This document shows, piece after piece, positions 20,028 to 27,601 of a stretch of DNA of 37,241 nt. The stretch comes from a virus: IMG/VR virus record IMGVR_UViG_3300009170_000012, positions 1 to 37,241 of that record. One strand, given 5' to 3'. Made by a program: the position numbers and the translations under genes. The first letter of the stretch is position 1; every line of letters begins with the position of its first letter. Under the pieces are notes generated by a model, which was not told the DNA's origin, did no database searches, and saw only the letters and a program-made list of their open reading frames with translations.

Positions 20028-21133
20028 TATTCATCTCCTCTAAAATTTATCACACCATCCCTATACTTTGTAAAAGCTAGTAAGCCACTATCCACACCTA
20101 CCGCATTTAATATACCACTAAGATTCATCGTTTCATTAGCCCAGGTTACCGCAACTTTAAACTTAGCATTTGGATAAAACTGCTTATCTTTTGCTACGTC
20201 TCTAGCCATTCTGTCAAAGTCATGTGTTGCATATCTTAGACCACCCTGGTATTGATTGTGTACATTTGTTTCATCTACATAGCCAGGATTTTGAATTTCA
20301 TTATCAAGAGGTCCAACACCATGCCTAGTAAGATATGAACGTGTTACATAGTATACAGTAGTATCGCAATCGAATCCCTCTAAAAGCTTAGCTACATTCT
20401 CGAGACCTGTGCTAGACCTGGTAACATGAGGAAAATCTTCACTGTACTGATCTAAGCGCAATCCTTGTGCACCCTCAAAAACCAAGTGATCGAACCACTC
20501 CATGGCTTCTACATCTCGTTTAACAATTACTGTTTTCAGAAATAAGGCACAATCATCAAGAAATCTCTGTTCTGCACCATCTAGGAATTCTTTAGTGATG
20601 TCGGGGCGTATGGCATTTAATCCACGCATTAAGGGATAAAAATAGTCTCTGCGTATAATAGATAGCATATTCTGCACAAACAAAGGATTCTTTAAATCCT
20701 TCACTCTTATACTAAACCCTATTTCGTTACGTTTAATAGTTTCTGCAAACCCTATACCACAACTTCCGTTTTTAGTGTGTTTTTCCCTGGCACGATTAAT
20801 CATAACATCATATGGGGTAGTAACAATGCATTCTGGGTCTACATATATGTTCAGACGTCCAAATTCCGTACGTTCCAGCATATACAATACGGGATTTACT
20901 ACAAAGAACCGCGATAGTATAGTCGCGGCTCCTTGCAGAGATCCAGAACCGATGTGATGAAAAACATGACGTTGTGTTGGTGTGTTAACAGTATGCCCAG
21001 CCTGAGCACCACCATTAAAACGGACTACCGCGATTTCATCAGGCACTTCGCCTCTACTAACTAGATAGTCAGTAGTGAGTCCTTTACCCTCGTCCCCGTA
21101 GTTCAACCCAATCACAACGTCAATTTTCTTCAT
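20027..21133 (-). CDS. purA: Adenylosuccinate synthetase-like enzyme (PurA/PurZ family)
   Basis: 368 aa, shorter than bacterial PurA (about 430) and nearer archaeal PurA and phage PurZ. GLNYGDEGKG (residues 9-18) is the GTP-binding start. Asp14 matches the catalytic Asp13 of E. coli PurA, which dGMP-using PurZ enzymes replace by Ser. His47 (GAQAGHTV) is the second catalytic residue. FEGAQGLRLDQ and VTRSSTGLEN near 220-245, then VTRSYLTRHGVGPL, give the IMP and aspartate loops. With Asp kept, IMP plus aspartate to adenylosuccinate is the likelier reaction. Phage PurA-family genes are linked to 2-aminoadenine DNA, but no DatZ, MazZ or DpoZ gene is visible here. Confidence 0.85.
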   Translation of the reverse strand: MKKIDVVIGLNYGDEGKGLTTDYLVSRGEVPDEIAVVRFNGGAQAGHTVNTPTQRHVFHHIGSGSLQGAATILSRFFVVNPVLYMLERTEFGRLNIYVDPECIVTTPYDVMINRAREKHTKNGSCGIGFAETIKRNEIGFSIRVKDLKNPLFVQNMLSIIRRDYFYPLMRGLNAIRPDITKEFLDGAEQRFLDDCALFLKTVIVKRDVEAMEWFDHLVFEGAQGLRLDQYSEDFPHVTRSSTGLENVAKLLEGFDCDTTVYYVTRSYLTRHGVGPLDNEIQNPGYVDETNVHNQYQGGLRYATHDFDRMARDVAKDKQFYPNAKFKVAVTWANETMNLSGILNAVGVDSGLLAFTKYRDGVINFRGDE

Positions 21134-21134
21134 T

Positions 21135-22010
21135 TTACAGTCCTAATGCATATTTTACTGACTCTTTCGCTTTCTTATCTTGCCATGAGTCAATTACTGT
21201 TTGCGGGTCTGCACCCTCATTTACCCGAATGACGGATAAAATTACTTCAGAAATGCACTTATAGTTGTCGAGTAAGATCGCTCGTTTACCTAACAGTTTC
21301 TTCCAACCACTTACAGTCTTATCTCTAGCATAACCCATGTGGTTGCCTTGTTCAACAATAACATGGAATACTTCGAACTTTTCTTGTGCCGCAGCCAAAG
21401 CATCTTCACGCTCTAACTTCTGTCCAATCTTCATACCAGTCATCTTCTCTATTACTTTTGAACTAGAGATACGTGGTACCTCTTCGTCACCGATAGTAAA
21501 CAGATAACCTTTCTTTCCGCGCTTATCAAAACAATCTATCTTAGTCTTGCGTGCTGCAAACAACCAGGCCAAGTCGTAAGACTCGAAGTCATTTCCCCCA
21601 CCGCCACCTTCTAGCCAAATATCAACTATCTGGTCTGAGATACGATTGTCAGCCTCAAATTGTGTAACTTGAAGTGGTGCTTCATCTACGTTAATATCGC
21701 CGATACCCATCATCATAATATGTGGGTCACTAACTGGTTTAGTATCTAAGATACCTTGCACTAGAGTGCCGAGACCTTTCTTAGCGATATGTTCCGCTAT
21801 AAATCCCATGCTACCAGTTACGTCGAGTGCAAAAATAAGGGCGGTAGATTCTGGACTATCTTCAGAATCAAGTGACTCTCGGACTTCGACGAGTCTTGGG
21901 TCGAATTCTTTCGAAACGTCCCTCTTTTGGAACACCTGCTCCCTACTTTGTACACTACGTACTGCGGATTGCACTGAATATGCAGACGAATTCCATGAGC
22001 CATAACCCAT
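21135..22010 (-). CDS. VWA-domain protein
   Basis: 291 aa. A von Willebrand A fold starts about residue 56: LIFALDVTGSMG holds the MIDAS metal motif (Asp63, Thr65, Ser67). Later strands include HIMMMGIGDINVDE, the loop WLEGGGGGNDFESYDLAWLF and KKGYLFTIGDEEVP. The N-terminus is Ser/Arg-rich. VWA proteins bind partners through the metal. Here the next gene upstream makes a Met/Gly-rich protein 13 bases away, a likely partner. Function unknown. Confidence 0.75.
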   Translation of the reverse strand: MGYGSWNSSAYSVQSAVRSVQSREQVFQKRDVSKEFDPRLVEVRESLDSEDSPESTALIFALDVTGSMGFIAEHIAKKGLGTLVQGILDTKPVSDPHIMMMGIGDINVDEAPLQVTQFEADNRISDQIVDIWLEGGGGGNDFESYDLAWLFAARKTKIDCFDKRGKKGYLFTIGDEEVPRISSSKVIEKMTGMKIGQKLEREDALAAAQEKFEVFHVIVEQGNHMGYARDKTVSGWKKLLGKRAILLDNYKCISEVILSVIRVNEGADPQTVIDSWQDKKAKESVKYALGL

Positions 22011-22023
22011 AAATTACTCCCTA

Positions 22024-22986
22024 TTAGTCAAAAAACCCACCAGAACCTTTTCCACCCATTAGTGACATCATCATCATCATCTGCATCATGTTGCCACCAC
22101 CAAGAGCGTCTGCACCTTTACCATCAGTACCTAACTGGCTAAACAGCATCAGAGGCATTAATTTTTCAAGGTTAACATTATCGCCCCCCATTGCAAGCAT
22201 TGGAAGCAACATACCTTGCATACCAGTAAGACCATTAGCCCCACCTGGCAGCATAGTCATTAGACTACGAACTACCATGATACCGCTGTCAAAACCAAGC
22301 ATACTCACTTTTGGAGGAGTCCAGGTTGTTGCTGTGCCTGATGGAGTCATCAGTTTGAAACGCTTTACGTTATCTGCTTCACCAAGGGCTTCAACCACCC
22401 AGCCTTTCACACTATTGCCCTGATAGATGATATCACCAATGGCAACTGACGCCAGGGGCGTATTCTGTGCAAATGCTGGAATTGCCATACCAAATTCATC
22501 AAACAAGTTGATTACTAACTGAGCATTATCTCCAGTTCCTTCAATGGTTGTAATACCTTCAGGGGTCTTTACACCCACACGACCTGTAAACAGATCCCAC
22601 ACCAAACCGTCAACCTTACGGAAGAAACGGTTCATCATTCGATCACCTAAATTTCCAAAACCTTTCATTTCTTTCATATCCTTTTCCTTTTTAACTGAGG
22701 GGATAGCATTGCCATATTCATCAAATAAATCTCGGCTTGCTACACCTATTTTCGTCCCAAATTTCTTACCTACAGCTGTAGGCTGTCTATAAATATCCAT
22801 AATGTTCTTTGTTGCAATTGATGGAGGTGTACTAGAGTGTATAGATGTACACTCTACAATACAGATGCCAGAATACTGTGCATCCACTACTAACATATCA
22901 CCTCGTTTCACGTCTTGAAACTTGCATAGATAACTATATTCCTTATAGTCATCTGGTTTAAATTTTACTTTTACCCATCTAATCAT
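22024..22986 (-). CDS. Met-rich protein with internal repeat, partner of the VWA gene
   Basis: I take the ATG at 22986 (MIRWVKVKFKPDDYKEYSYL), preceded by TAGGA, rather than one 24 bases upstream. 320 aa. Two similar segments are seen: DLFDEYGNAIP and NLFDEFGMAIP, each beside a small beta motif, suggesting a duplicated domain. The C-terminal 110 residues are Met/Leu/Gly-rich (MLPGGANGLTGMQGMLLPML, then NMMQMMMMMSLMGGKGSGGF), low-complexity and hydrophobic. It could self-assemble or touch membrane. Not recognised. Confidence 0.65.
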   Translation of the reverse strand: MIRWVKVKFKPDDYKEYSYLCKFQDVKRGDMLVVDAQYSGICIVECTSIHSSTPPSIATKNIMDIYRQPTAVGKKFGTKIGVASRDLFDEYGNAIPSVKKEKDMKEMKGFGNLGDRMMNRFFRKVDGLVWDLFTGRVGVKTPEGITTIEGTGDNAQLVINLFDEFGMAIPAFAQNTPLASVAIGDIIYQGNSVKGWVVEALGEADNVKRFKLMTPSGTATTWTPPKVSMLGFDSGIMVVRSLMTMLPGGANGLTGMQGMLLPMLAMGGDNVNLEKLMPLMLFSQLGTDGKGADALGGGNMMQMMMMMSLMGGKGSGGFFD

Positions 22987-23194
22987 CGTAATTCCTAAAT
23001 TCAGCACCATTCTTGCAAATTACAATTAGAGTATCTATTCCAATAGCTAGTTTCTCTACCCCATTGTTATTAGCACACACTTTAATAGCATATTCAAGTC
23101 CTTTATTATCAACATTTACTAGAGTATCGCTAATAACTACTAAAAGTATTGCTAAAATAAATCCCACACCTGACCCAATTAAAAAGTTGCCCAT
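22979..23194 (-). CDS. Membrane-anchored small protein, 71 aa
   Basis: Helix MGNFLIGSGVGFILAILLVV then an outside domain with CANNNGVEKLAIG and ICKNGAEF. The TM-plus-C...CxNG plan recurs at 24306 and 24517. Function unknown. Confidence 0.6.
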   Translation of the reverse strand: MGNFLIGSGVGFILAILLVVISDTLVNVDNKGLEYAIKVCANNNGVEKLAIGIDTLIVICKNGAEFRNYDD

Positions 23195-23340
23195 TATTCA
23201 CTACCCCACATTCCTACTGTCATAACGAAAGCTGTAATACTTGCAGCTGTCGCACTATTAAATATAGCCATGATTACTGCTCCGACAGCAATCCCTAGAA
23301 TCAGTGAAACTACCAATTCTAAACTTCTTGTTTTAGACAT
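23194..23340 (-). CDS. Two-helix membrane protein, 48 aa
   Basis: Start chosen at 23340 (MSKTRSLELVVSLILGIAVG), overlapping the previous stop. Two hydrophobic helices separated by NSATAAS. The longer frame to 23406 would lie over the upstream gene. Confidence 0.55.
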   Translation of the reverse strand: MSKTRSLELVVSLILGIAVGAVIMAIFNSATAASITAFVMTVGMWGSE

Positions 23341-23536
23341 CCACATCATTTTCACGAGCAATGAACATTGCTTCCTCCGCAGTAGTACATAAAATTCCAA
23401 AGGCAACTACAGCTGAAAGACTCCATTGTTTTCCATCCCACTTTGCAGAGGATGGAAAAACTCCTTCTTCAATCTCCCAACATAGTAACACAGGATACCA
23501 ACCTGGTACTAGAGGTGTGCCATATTCCCAGATCAT
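23333..23536 (-). CDS. Hypothetical protein, 67 aa
   Basis: MIWEYGTPLVPGWYPVLLCW ... KWDGKQWSLS ... then a short helix. The GWYPVLLCW...W start resembles small phage proteins with a beta-hairpin fold; not assigned. Confidence 0.6.
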   Translation of the reverse strand: MIWEYGTPLVPGWYPVLLCWEIEEGVFPSSAKWDGKQWSLSAVVAFGILCTTAEEAMFIARENDVDV

Positions 23537-23658
23537 TTCTTAAGACGTGGTGAAGTTGGGTGTCTTTTAGCACGGTGAGTGCCGTGAGACACGATCTTTC
23601 CGCCGCGAACGCGCAGCCATTCTGTAATGTTTCTATCTTTGTAAATTGGTGTTTTCAT
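23533..23658 (-). CDS. Small basic protein, 41 aa
   Basis: MKTPIYKDRNITEWLRVRGG then KIVSHGTHRAKRHPTSPRLK. Strongly basic and His-rich, overlapping both neighbours by 4 bases. Likely nucleic-acid binding; unproven. Confidence 0.6.
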   Translation of the reverse strand: MKTPIYKDRNITEWLRVRGGKIVSHGTHRAKRHPTSPRLKK

Positions 23659-23957
23659 GTTAATCCTGCTAATTTATTTAATGTGTTTACAATTCGTTTT
23701 GCCATTGCTGGGAATAAGCTTTGTGTAGCCGCACCTGCTGCCACCTTTTCAAGCCATTCTAAGTCTGCATCATCCAATATTGGTAGACACTCTTTTTTAA
23801 GTATTTCACTTAAGGTTGGTTTGCCATTCAAGGGGAAGTCAGGGTTCTTCATTTCGAAGTCCATTCCAAGGTTATTTGAACAGGCATAGCATATCAATAC
23901 TGAACCACCATCCCTGTATTTAGAATACATATCACATTTGCACTTTGGGCACTTCAT
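23655..23957 (-). CDS. Zinc-ribbon protein, 100 aa
   Basis: N-terminal MKCPKCKCDMYSK and VLICYACSNN form a CxxC...CxxC ribbon. The remaining 60 residues are helical (LEWLEKVAAGAATQSLFPAM). Function unknown. Confidence 0.65.
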   Translation of the reverse strand: MKCPKCKCDMYSKYRDGGSVLICYACSNNLGMDFEMKNPDFPLNGKPTLSEILKKECLPILDDADLEWLEKVAAGAATQSLFPAMAKRIVNTLNKLAGLT

Positions 23958-24121
23958 ACTTCCTCCACATCATGGATATAAGATATTATATTTTCTATGG
24001 TTGAGGTATTAACTATAACATCTTTCTTTAAGTCAATCCACTTCATAAAATCTTCAGCTGCGGTATCCTCGTTGTCAGCAGTCATTTCTACTTCTATATC
24101 TGCTCTTAAATAATATTTCAT
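23954..24121 (-). CDS. Hypothetical protein, 55 aa
   Basis: MKYYLRADIEVEMTADNEDT then AAEDFMKWIDLKKDVIVNTS. Coupled ATGA overlaps on both sides. Not recognised. Confidence 0.55.
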   Translation of the reverse strand: MKYYLRADIEVEMTADNEDTAAEDFMKWIDLKKDVIVNTSTIENIISYIHDVEEV

Positions 24122-24309
24122 TCTTCTATCCTCGATAACATAACTGTTGTATGGTCAATAACTTTGCCATTTTTACCTGATACAGCTATTTGTAGTTCAT
24201 CACCATATTCGTGATATTGGACTGTAATTTGTACCGGATCTTTTCCATATTTGGGCATAGCTGCAAATTTAAGCTCATCACCCTCTTCTATGCATAGTTC
24301 TATAATCAT
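24118..24309 (-). CDS. Hypothetical protein, 63 aa
   Basis: MIIELCIEEGDELKFAAMPK then alternating beta residues ending VMLSRIEE. Small beta protein in a coupled operon. Confidence 0.55.
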   Translation of the reverse strand: MIIELCIEEGDELKFAAMPKYGKDPVQITVQYHEYGDELQIAVSGKNGKVIDHTTVMLSRIEE

Positions 24310-24527
24310 TTGACGTACAAAACTCCATTATCACATTCATATATTGCTACTTTGCGAGCTACTATAACAGTTTTAGCCTCAGAGATCAGTTTACAATTAT
24401 GTTCAGTTTTGTACTCATCCCAAACATTGTTATTAAGGAAAAGGGCAAATACTGCTATGATTAGAATAAACCCCACAAGTATCATCAGAATATCTGAAAA
24501 CTCTGTTGATGTTTTTTTACCGGACAT
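24306..24527 (-). CDS. Membrane-anchored small protein, 73 aa (paralogue pair)
   Basis: One helix (ILMILVGFILIIAVFALFLN) then EYKTEHNCKLI...IYECDNGVLYVK. The tail matches 24517-24705 (EYKTENDCRPLV...VYECKNGVIYVR), so the two are tandem paralogues with two conserved Cys outside the membrane. Confidence 0.65.
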   Translation of the reverse strand: MSGKKTSTEFSDILMILVGFILIIAVFALFLNNNVWDEYKTEHNCKLISEAKTVIVARKVAIYECDNGVLYVK

Positions 24528-24705
24528 AAATTACTCCATTTTTGCACTCATATACTCTTTTGTTTTCGACTATGAGCTGCCCTACAAGGGGTCTACAATC
24601 ATTTTCGGTTTTGTACTCTTTCCATAGAAAGTAATTTACTAGACCCTGAATACTCCAGATTGCTAGACAAAATGCTGCAATAAAAGCTAACGCATCATTA
24701 CTCAT
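24517..24705 (-). CDS. Membrane-anchored small protein, 62 aa (paralogue pair)
   Basis: Helix ALAFIAAFCLAIWSIQGLVN followed by the same YKTENDC...YECKNGVIYVR tail as its neighbour. Overlaps it by 11 bases. Confidence 0.65.
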   Translation of the reverse strand: MSNDALAFIAAFCLAIWSIQGLVNYFLWKEYKTENDCRPLVGQLIVENKRVYECKNGVIYVR

Positions 24706-25292
24706 GGTGTACTCCTATTATGATAATCTTCAAAACTTGTAGTGCGGGTAGCCATGTATGCTATGATTTCCGCCTCACGCCAGGGACGTAGTACGTCTCC
24801 TGTGAATGCTGCCATATCTTTGCTATCTACTCCAACATCCACAGACTTGCCAAGGGAAGGCAGGCTTCCGTGCGAATGTCCGTAGAGATGGAATGTACCA
24901 TAGTGGGACCGATTCCACACTCTTTGCGCGTAGTGGTTCATCACATAGAAGTTCCCATTGATTTTGACTTCTAGATACCCTGGCCTATGCACCTCTTTCA
25001 GAGCACCCGAGGCGAGGAGATTGTGGCAAAAAGTTGCATTAAATCCCTTGTCGTGATTTCCAGTAAGCAGGATTTTATTTCCATTTAGCCTGGTTAGAAT
25101 CCATAGGATTTGATCTTGTGGGAGGAATCCAAAATCCCCCAGCATATATACTGTGTCGCCCACACCAACCACACGGTTGTGGTTGGTGATTAGGCCTTCG
25201 TTCATCTCTTCTACATTAGCCCAACCACGGTTTGGCTGATATTTCAGAATATTAGCGTGACCATAATGTTGGTCTGATGTGAAAAAATTCAT
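24702..25292 (-). CDS. Calcineurin-like metallophosphoesterase
   Basis: 196 aa. All motifs of the fold are present: FTSDQHYGHANI (metal Asp and His), LGDFGF, LLTGNHDKG, MNHYAQRVW and LYGHSHGSLP. Phage relatives are annotated as phosphodiesterases or phosphatases; substrate unknown. One of three such enzymes in the window (also 28163 and 31149). Confidence 0.88.
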   Translation of the reverse strand: MNFFTSDQHYGHANILKYQPNRGWANVEEMNEGLITNHNRVVGVGDTVYMLGDFGFLPQDQILWILTRLNGNKILLTGNHDKGFNATFCHNLLASGALKEVHRPGYLEVKINGNFYVMNHYAQRVWNRSHYGTFHLYGHSHGSLPSLGKSVDVGVDSKDMAAFTGDVLRPWREAEIIAYMATRTTSFEDYHNRSTP

Positions 25293-25585
25293 TACTTTTC
25301 TACTGCCTTTTCCAATTCATTAAAACTATAAAATTTCTTAAGAAGTTTGAGTGCTTCCGGCTTCGAATGTTCTAACCATCTCTTTAACAAATCAAATGCC
25401 TCTTTCACCGTCTTTTCTCCATCATAATCTAAGGAAACATTATCTAGAAATGAATAGTCTAATTTAACGTTTCCCTCGGAGTACTTCCATTCTCTAGCTA
25501 TACGCCACATTAGCCCAATACCTGGGCGGTATGCTATTACATAGGTACCGTTAGTTAATTGGTACAAACGAAACTTCTCGAACAT
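25292..25585 (-). CDS. Hypothetical protein, 97 aa
   Basis: MFEKFRLYQLTNGTYVIAYR ... ends KLLKKFYSFNELEKAVEK. Soluble alpha/beta. One-base overlap with the phosphoesterase start. Not recognised. Confidence 0.6.
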   Translation of the reverse strand: MFEKFRLYQLTNGTYVIAYRPGIGLMWRIAREWKYSEGNVKLDYSFLDNVSLDYDGEKTVKEAFDLLKRWLEHSKPEALKLLKKFYSFNELEKAVEK

Positions 25586-25586
25586 A

Positions 25587-25766
25587 TCAACTCTCCGAAA
25601 CCATTTTCTCTGCTATAGTTTCAAGAGTATCGTACATTTCTCCAGCAATCTTTAATGCTGGTTCGCTAAGTTCTGCGATCTTAGAATCGTATAAAAGTTC
25701 CAGCATATCAACAACAGCCGTACCTAAAATATTCAGCTTGGCCTCTAAAAAATCAGTCTTTTTCAT
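25587..25766 (-). CDS. Hypothetical helical protein, 59 aa
   Basis: MKKTDFLEAKLNILGTAVVD then LYDSKIAELSEPALKIAGEM. Helical and acidic; ATGA-coupled to the gene upstream. Confidence 0.6.
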   Translation of the reverse strand: MKKTDFLEAKLNILGTAVVDMLELLYDSKIAELSEPALKIAGEMYDTLETIAEKMVSES

Positions 25767-26101
25767 GAATTAAACTCCTCATATGCACCATAGAATGCAA
25801 AACGCTCTTGACGATTGTATTTGCCACAAAACTCTTTGTAAGCACGCTTGAATGCAATCGCAGTACCTACTGACTTGTCGAATTGATCATATGCAGAGCA
25901 ATATGCTACACCCTGGAACTGATCTAGTTCTCCATTTTCATCGGTCTCTGGGTCTGTAATAGTAAAAATTGAAGCACCACGAATAGGGACAAAGCTATCA
26001 TCCTCGAAATCTGCCTCGTGGTAACTTTCACACTCAAAGCCATGAAACTCCAGTACATCAATAACGTACTGAATTTCAGGTAACTTTTTTGAAACTCTCA
26101 T
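25763..26101 (-). CDS. Hypothetical protein, 112 aa
   Basis: Acidic with HGFECESYHEADFEDDSFVP and a C-terminal YNRQERFAFYGAYEEF. Not recognised. Confidence 0.6.
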   Translation of the reverse strand: MRVSKKLPEIQYVIDVLEFHGFECESYHEADFEDDSFVPIRGASIFTITDPETDENGELDQFQGVAYCSAYDQFDKSVGTAIAFKRAYKEFCGKYNRQERFAFYGAYEEFNS

Positions 26102-26229
26102 TCTGCTTCCTCTTTATCAAACGGTTCTAATTTTCCACAATGTATGCACTTCAAAAAAGTCATACCATCAATTACTTCTCCTACATAATCATGTAGGGAA
26201 AACCAACAAAATATTTTATACCAGTTCAT
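26098..26229 (-). CDS. Hypothetical protein, 43 aa
   Basis: MNWYKIFCWFSLHDYVGEVI then FLKCIHCGKLEPFDKEEAE. Holds Cys8, His13 and a KCIHCGK pair, the layout of small phage zinc proteins (CW..HD..C.xC). Overlaps both neighbours. Confidence 0.6.
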   Translation of the reverse strand: MNWYKIFCWFSLHDYVGEVIDGMTFLKCIHCGKLEPFDKEEAE

Positions 26230-26837
26230 TTTACACCTGCAAGTTGCTTGTTAAGATAATAAATATGCTGTTCTTTTTTATCTAGTGTTTCTTTCAATTC
26301 TTTAATCCTTAGATGAGCCTGCACAAGTTCGTCACATTTAGTATCTATCAGCGTATTCCGCCTAGCAATTACTGCGATCTGATTTTCCTTCAGCCATTCC
26401 AGCTTTCTCACTGTACCAGCTAGAACACGATTTGCTTCGACTAGTTTTGCGTTGCCCTCACAAACTGCACCATGTTTATTTAACAAACCTTCTTTTTCTA
26501 CTCTAATCTTCTCAAGTTCATAGGTGAGCCACTTATTGGCTTCATACCAATTTTCACAATCCTTCTTCAGTACAGCAATTTCCTCTATCAGTTCAAAGTT
26601 GGACGCCTTCACACCACTATTCTCATTTACCAGTTTGCGATTGAGGTTGATATTGGAGTCAATTAGCTCCTCGATTTCCTCCGCTTGGAAATCTAGACAC
26701 GCGTTCAATACTTCCATGTAATCTTTACGATCTTCAAGTTTGTCTAGAACTTTGTAAATGGCATTAGTTATGTACTCTGCCCCGTTAAACTCTGCTGCTA
26801 GGTGCTCTAGCACACATACTGCTTCTTTTAATTTCAT
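26226..26837 (-). CDS. Long coiled-coil protein, 203 aa
   Basis: Almost wholly helical, with heptad-like charged repeats from about residue 55 to the end (EEIAVLKKDCENWYEANKWL, KELKETLDKKEQHIYYLNKQ). Resembles the generic coiled-coil proteins of many phages. First gene after the 26874 promoter. Confidence 0.7.
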   Translation of the reverse strand: MKLKEAVCVLEHLAAEFNGAEYITNAIYKVLDKLEDRKDYMEVLNACLDFQAEEIEELIDSNINLNRKLVNENSGVKASNFELIEEIAVLKKDCENWYEANKWLTYELEKIRVEKEGLLNKHGAVCEGNAKLVEANRVLAGTVRKLEWLKENQIAVIARRNTLIDTKCDELVQAHLRIKELKETLDKKEQHIYYLNKQLAGVK

Positions 26838-26873
26838 ATTTGCTTTTTCCTGTTGATATTTCGATTAGTATAT

Positions 26874-26902
26874 ATTATAACAAAAATTGAGTTGGATGTC
26901 AA
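26874..26902 (-). promoter_or_regulatory. Promoter of the coiled-coil / phosphoesterase operon
   Basis: Minus strand TTGACA (26902-26897), 17 bases, TATAAT (26879-26874). The -35 overlaps the stop codon of the Myb-like gene, repeating the arrangement at 3480-3508. Confidence 0.82.
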
Positions 26903-27066
26903 GGTTTTTTTGATGCAAAGGTCCACCCGCATTTTCTAAGCCTGGCCACTTGATTGCGTATCTGTTCAGCGGTAGCATTAACAAGTACCTCTAATTCTGA
27001 TATTGGTATCAAATTGTAATGCTTTTTTAATAAGTCTTGTTCTGCTCTAGTCCACTTCTTACTCAA
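26899..27066 (-). CDS. Single-repeat Myb/SANT-like protein, TTG start
   Basis: 55 aa. I choose the TTG at 27066 because GGAGGT lies 5 bases before it and no ATG exists in frame. Sequence LSKKWTRAEQDLLKKHYNLI then ISELEVLVNATAEQIRNQVA and RLRKCGWTFASKKP. It is a paralogue of the leaderless protein at 12524-12700, sharing W..aEx.LL, EL, QVA.L.KC.W.F. Probably DNA-binding. It lies beside the control region at 27067-27600. Confidence 0.7.
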   Translation of the reverse strand: MSKKWTRAEQDLLKKHYNLIPISELEVLVNATAEQIRNQVARLRKCGWTFASKKP

Positions 27067-27098
27067 TGCACACCTCCGATACCCTAGAAAAAAAGTTG

Positions 27099-27127
27099 TT
27101 GACAGTAGTTAAAAAATGTGATATAAT
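27099..27127 (+). promoter_or_regulatory. Plus-strand promoter in the 27.1 kb intergenic region
   Basis: TTGACA (27099-27104), 17 bases, TATAAT (27122-27127). It faces away from the Myb-like gene into 27134-27600, where I find no gene; it probably makes a noncoding RNA. Confidence 0.75.
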
Positions 27128-27564
27128 AAATCATAAATATGAAAGAGTTACAACAGTTTGCATGAACCCGAATAAATTTAATATAAGCCGAAAAGTGGAT
27201 CACGCGATTCTTTCTTAATCACGTTCTTTTTTTTACTGCACCCCCCGGAACGTAAGTGGAGGGGGTGTAAGAAAAATAACGCGCTTGTGAATGGATTAGC
27301 GTGTGATCCACTAACACATTCACAATCGTATCTCAAGATATGTTGAGATTTGGAAAAAATCAATACCAAAGTCATTCAAAAACCCCGCTGCAACTCTGTT
27401 ATAATCGTTTCGATTAGTATTAAGCAACAACAAGCATTATACCCGAAACGAATTGTAAAAATTATAAAAACTTCTGGCTAATATCTCGTATTGTGCAATC
27501 GCATAAAAACGCGATTTATTTCATGCGTTATTTTATGTTGTTCTGATTCTCTATTAAAAAAGGC
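27128..27564 (+). ncRNA. Gene-free structured region, probable noncoding transcript or control region
   Basis: Only tiny frames are present (MKELQQFA, then an overlapping 18-codon frame, without ribosome sites). AGTGGATCAC (27192) pairs with GTGATCCACT (27313) and encloses CACCCCCC/GGGGGGTG-type hairpin arms and T-rich runs. Further on, TCGTTTCG and CGAAACGA (about 27407-27450) form an inverted repeat, and ATCGC/GCGAT a small hairpin near 27500. A TATAAT at 27400-27405 has no good -35. Could be an RNA, an operator region or an origin. Confidence 0.5.
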
Positions 27565-27598
27565 ATTACTTTTGCACTTATTTATTACTTTTGTACTT
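27565..27598 (-). repeat. Two further copies of the AGTACAAAAGTAAT repeat
   Basis: ATTACTTTTGCACTT (27565-27579) and ATTACTTTTGTACTT (27584-27598), directly after the stop of the 27602 gene on the minus strand. Confidence 0.7.
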
Positions 27599-27601
27599 GT
27601 T

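Noticed and set aside
20027-21133. Confident PurZ (2-aminoadenine) assignment
   Set aside because: The diagnostic Ser is absent (Asp kept), and no companion genes of the Z-DNA pathway are in the window.
27178-27375. Minus-strand 65-codon frame in the control region
   Set aside because: It covers the long inverted repeat and G/C hairpin, with no ribosome site.
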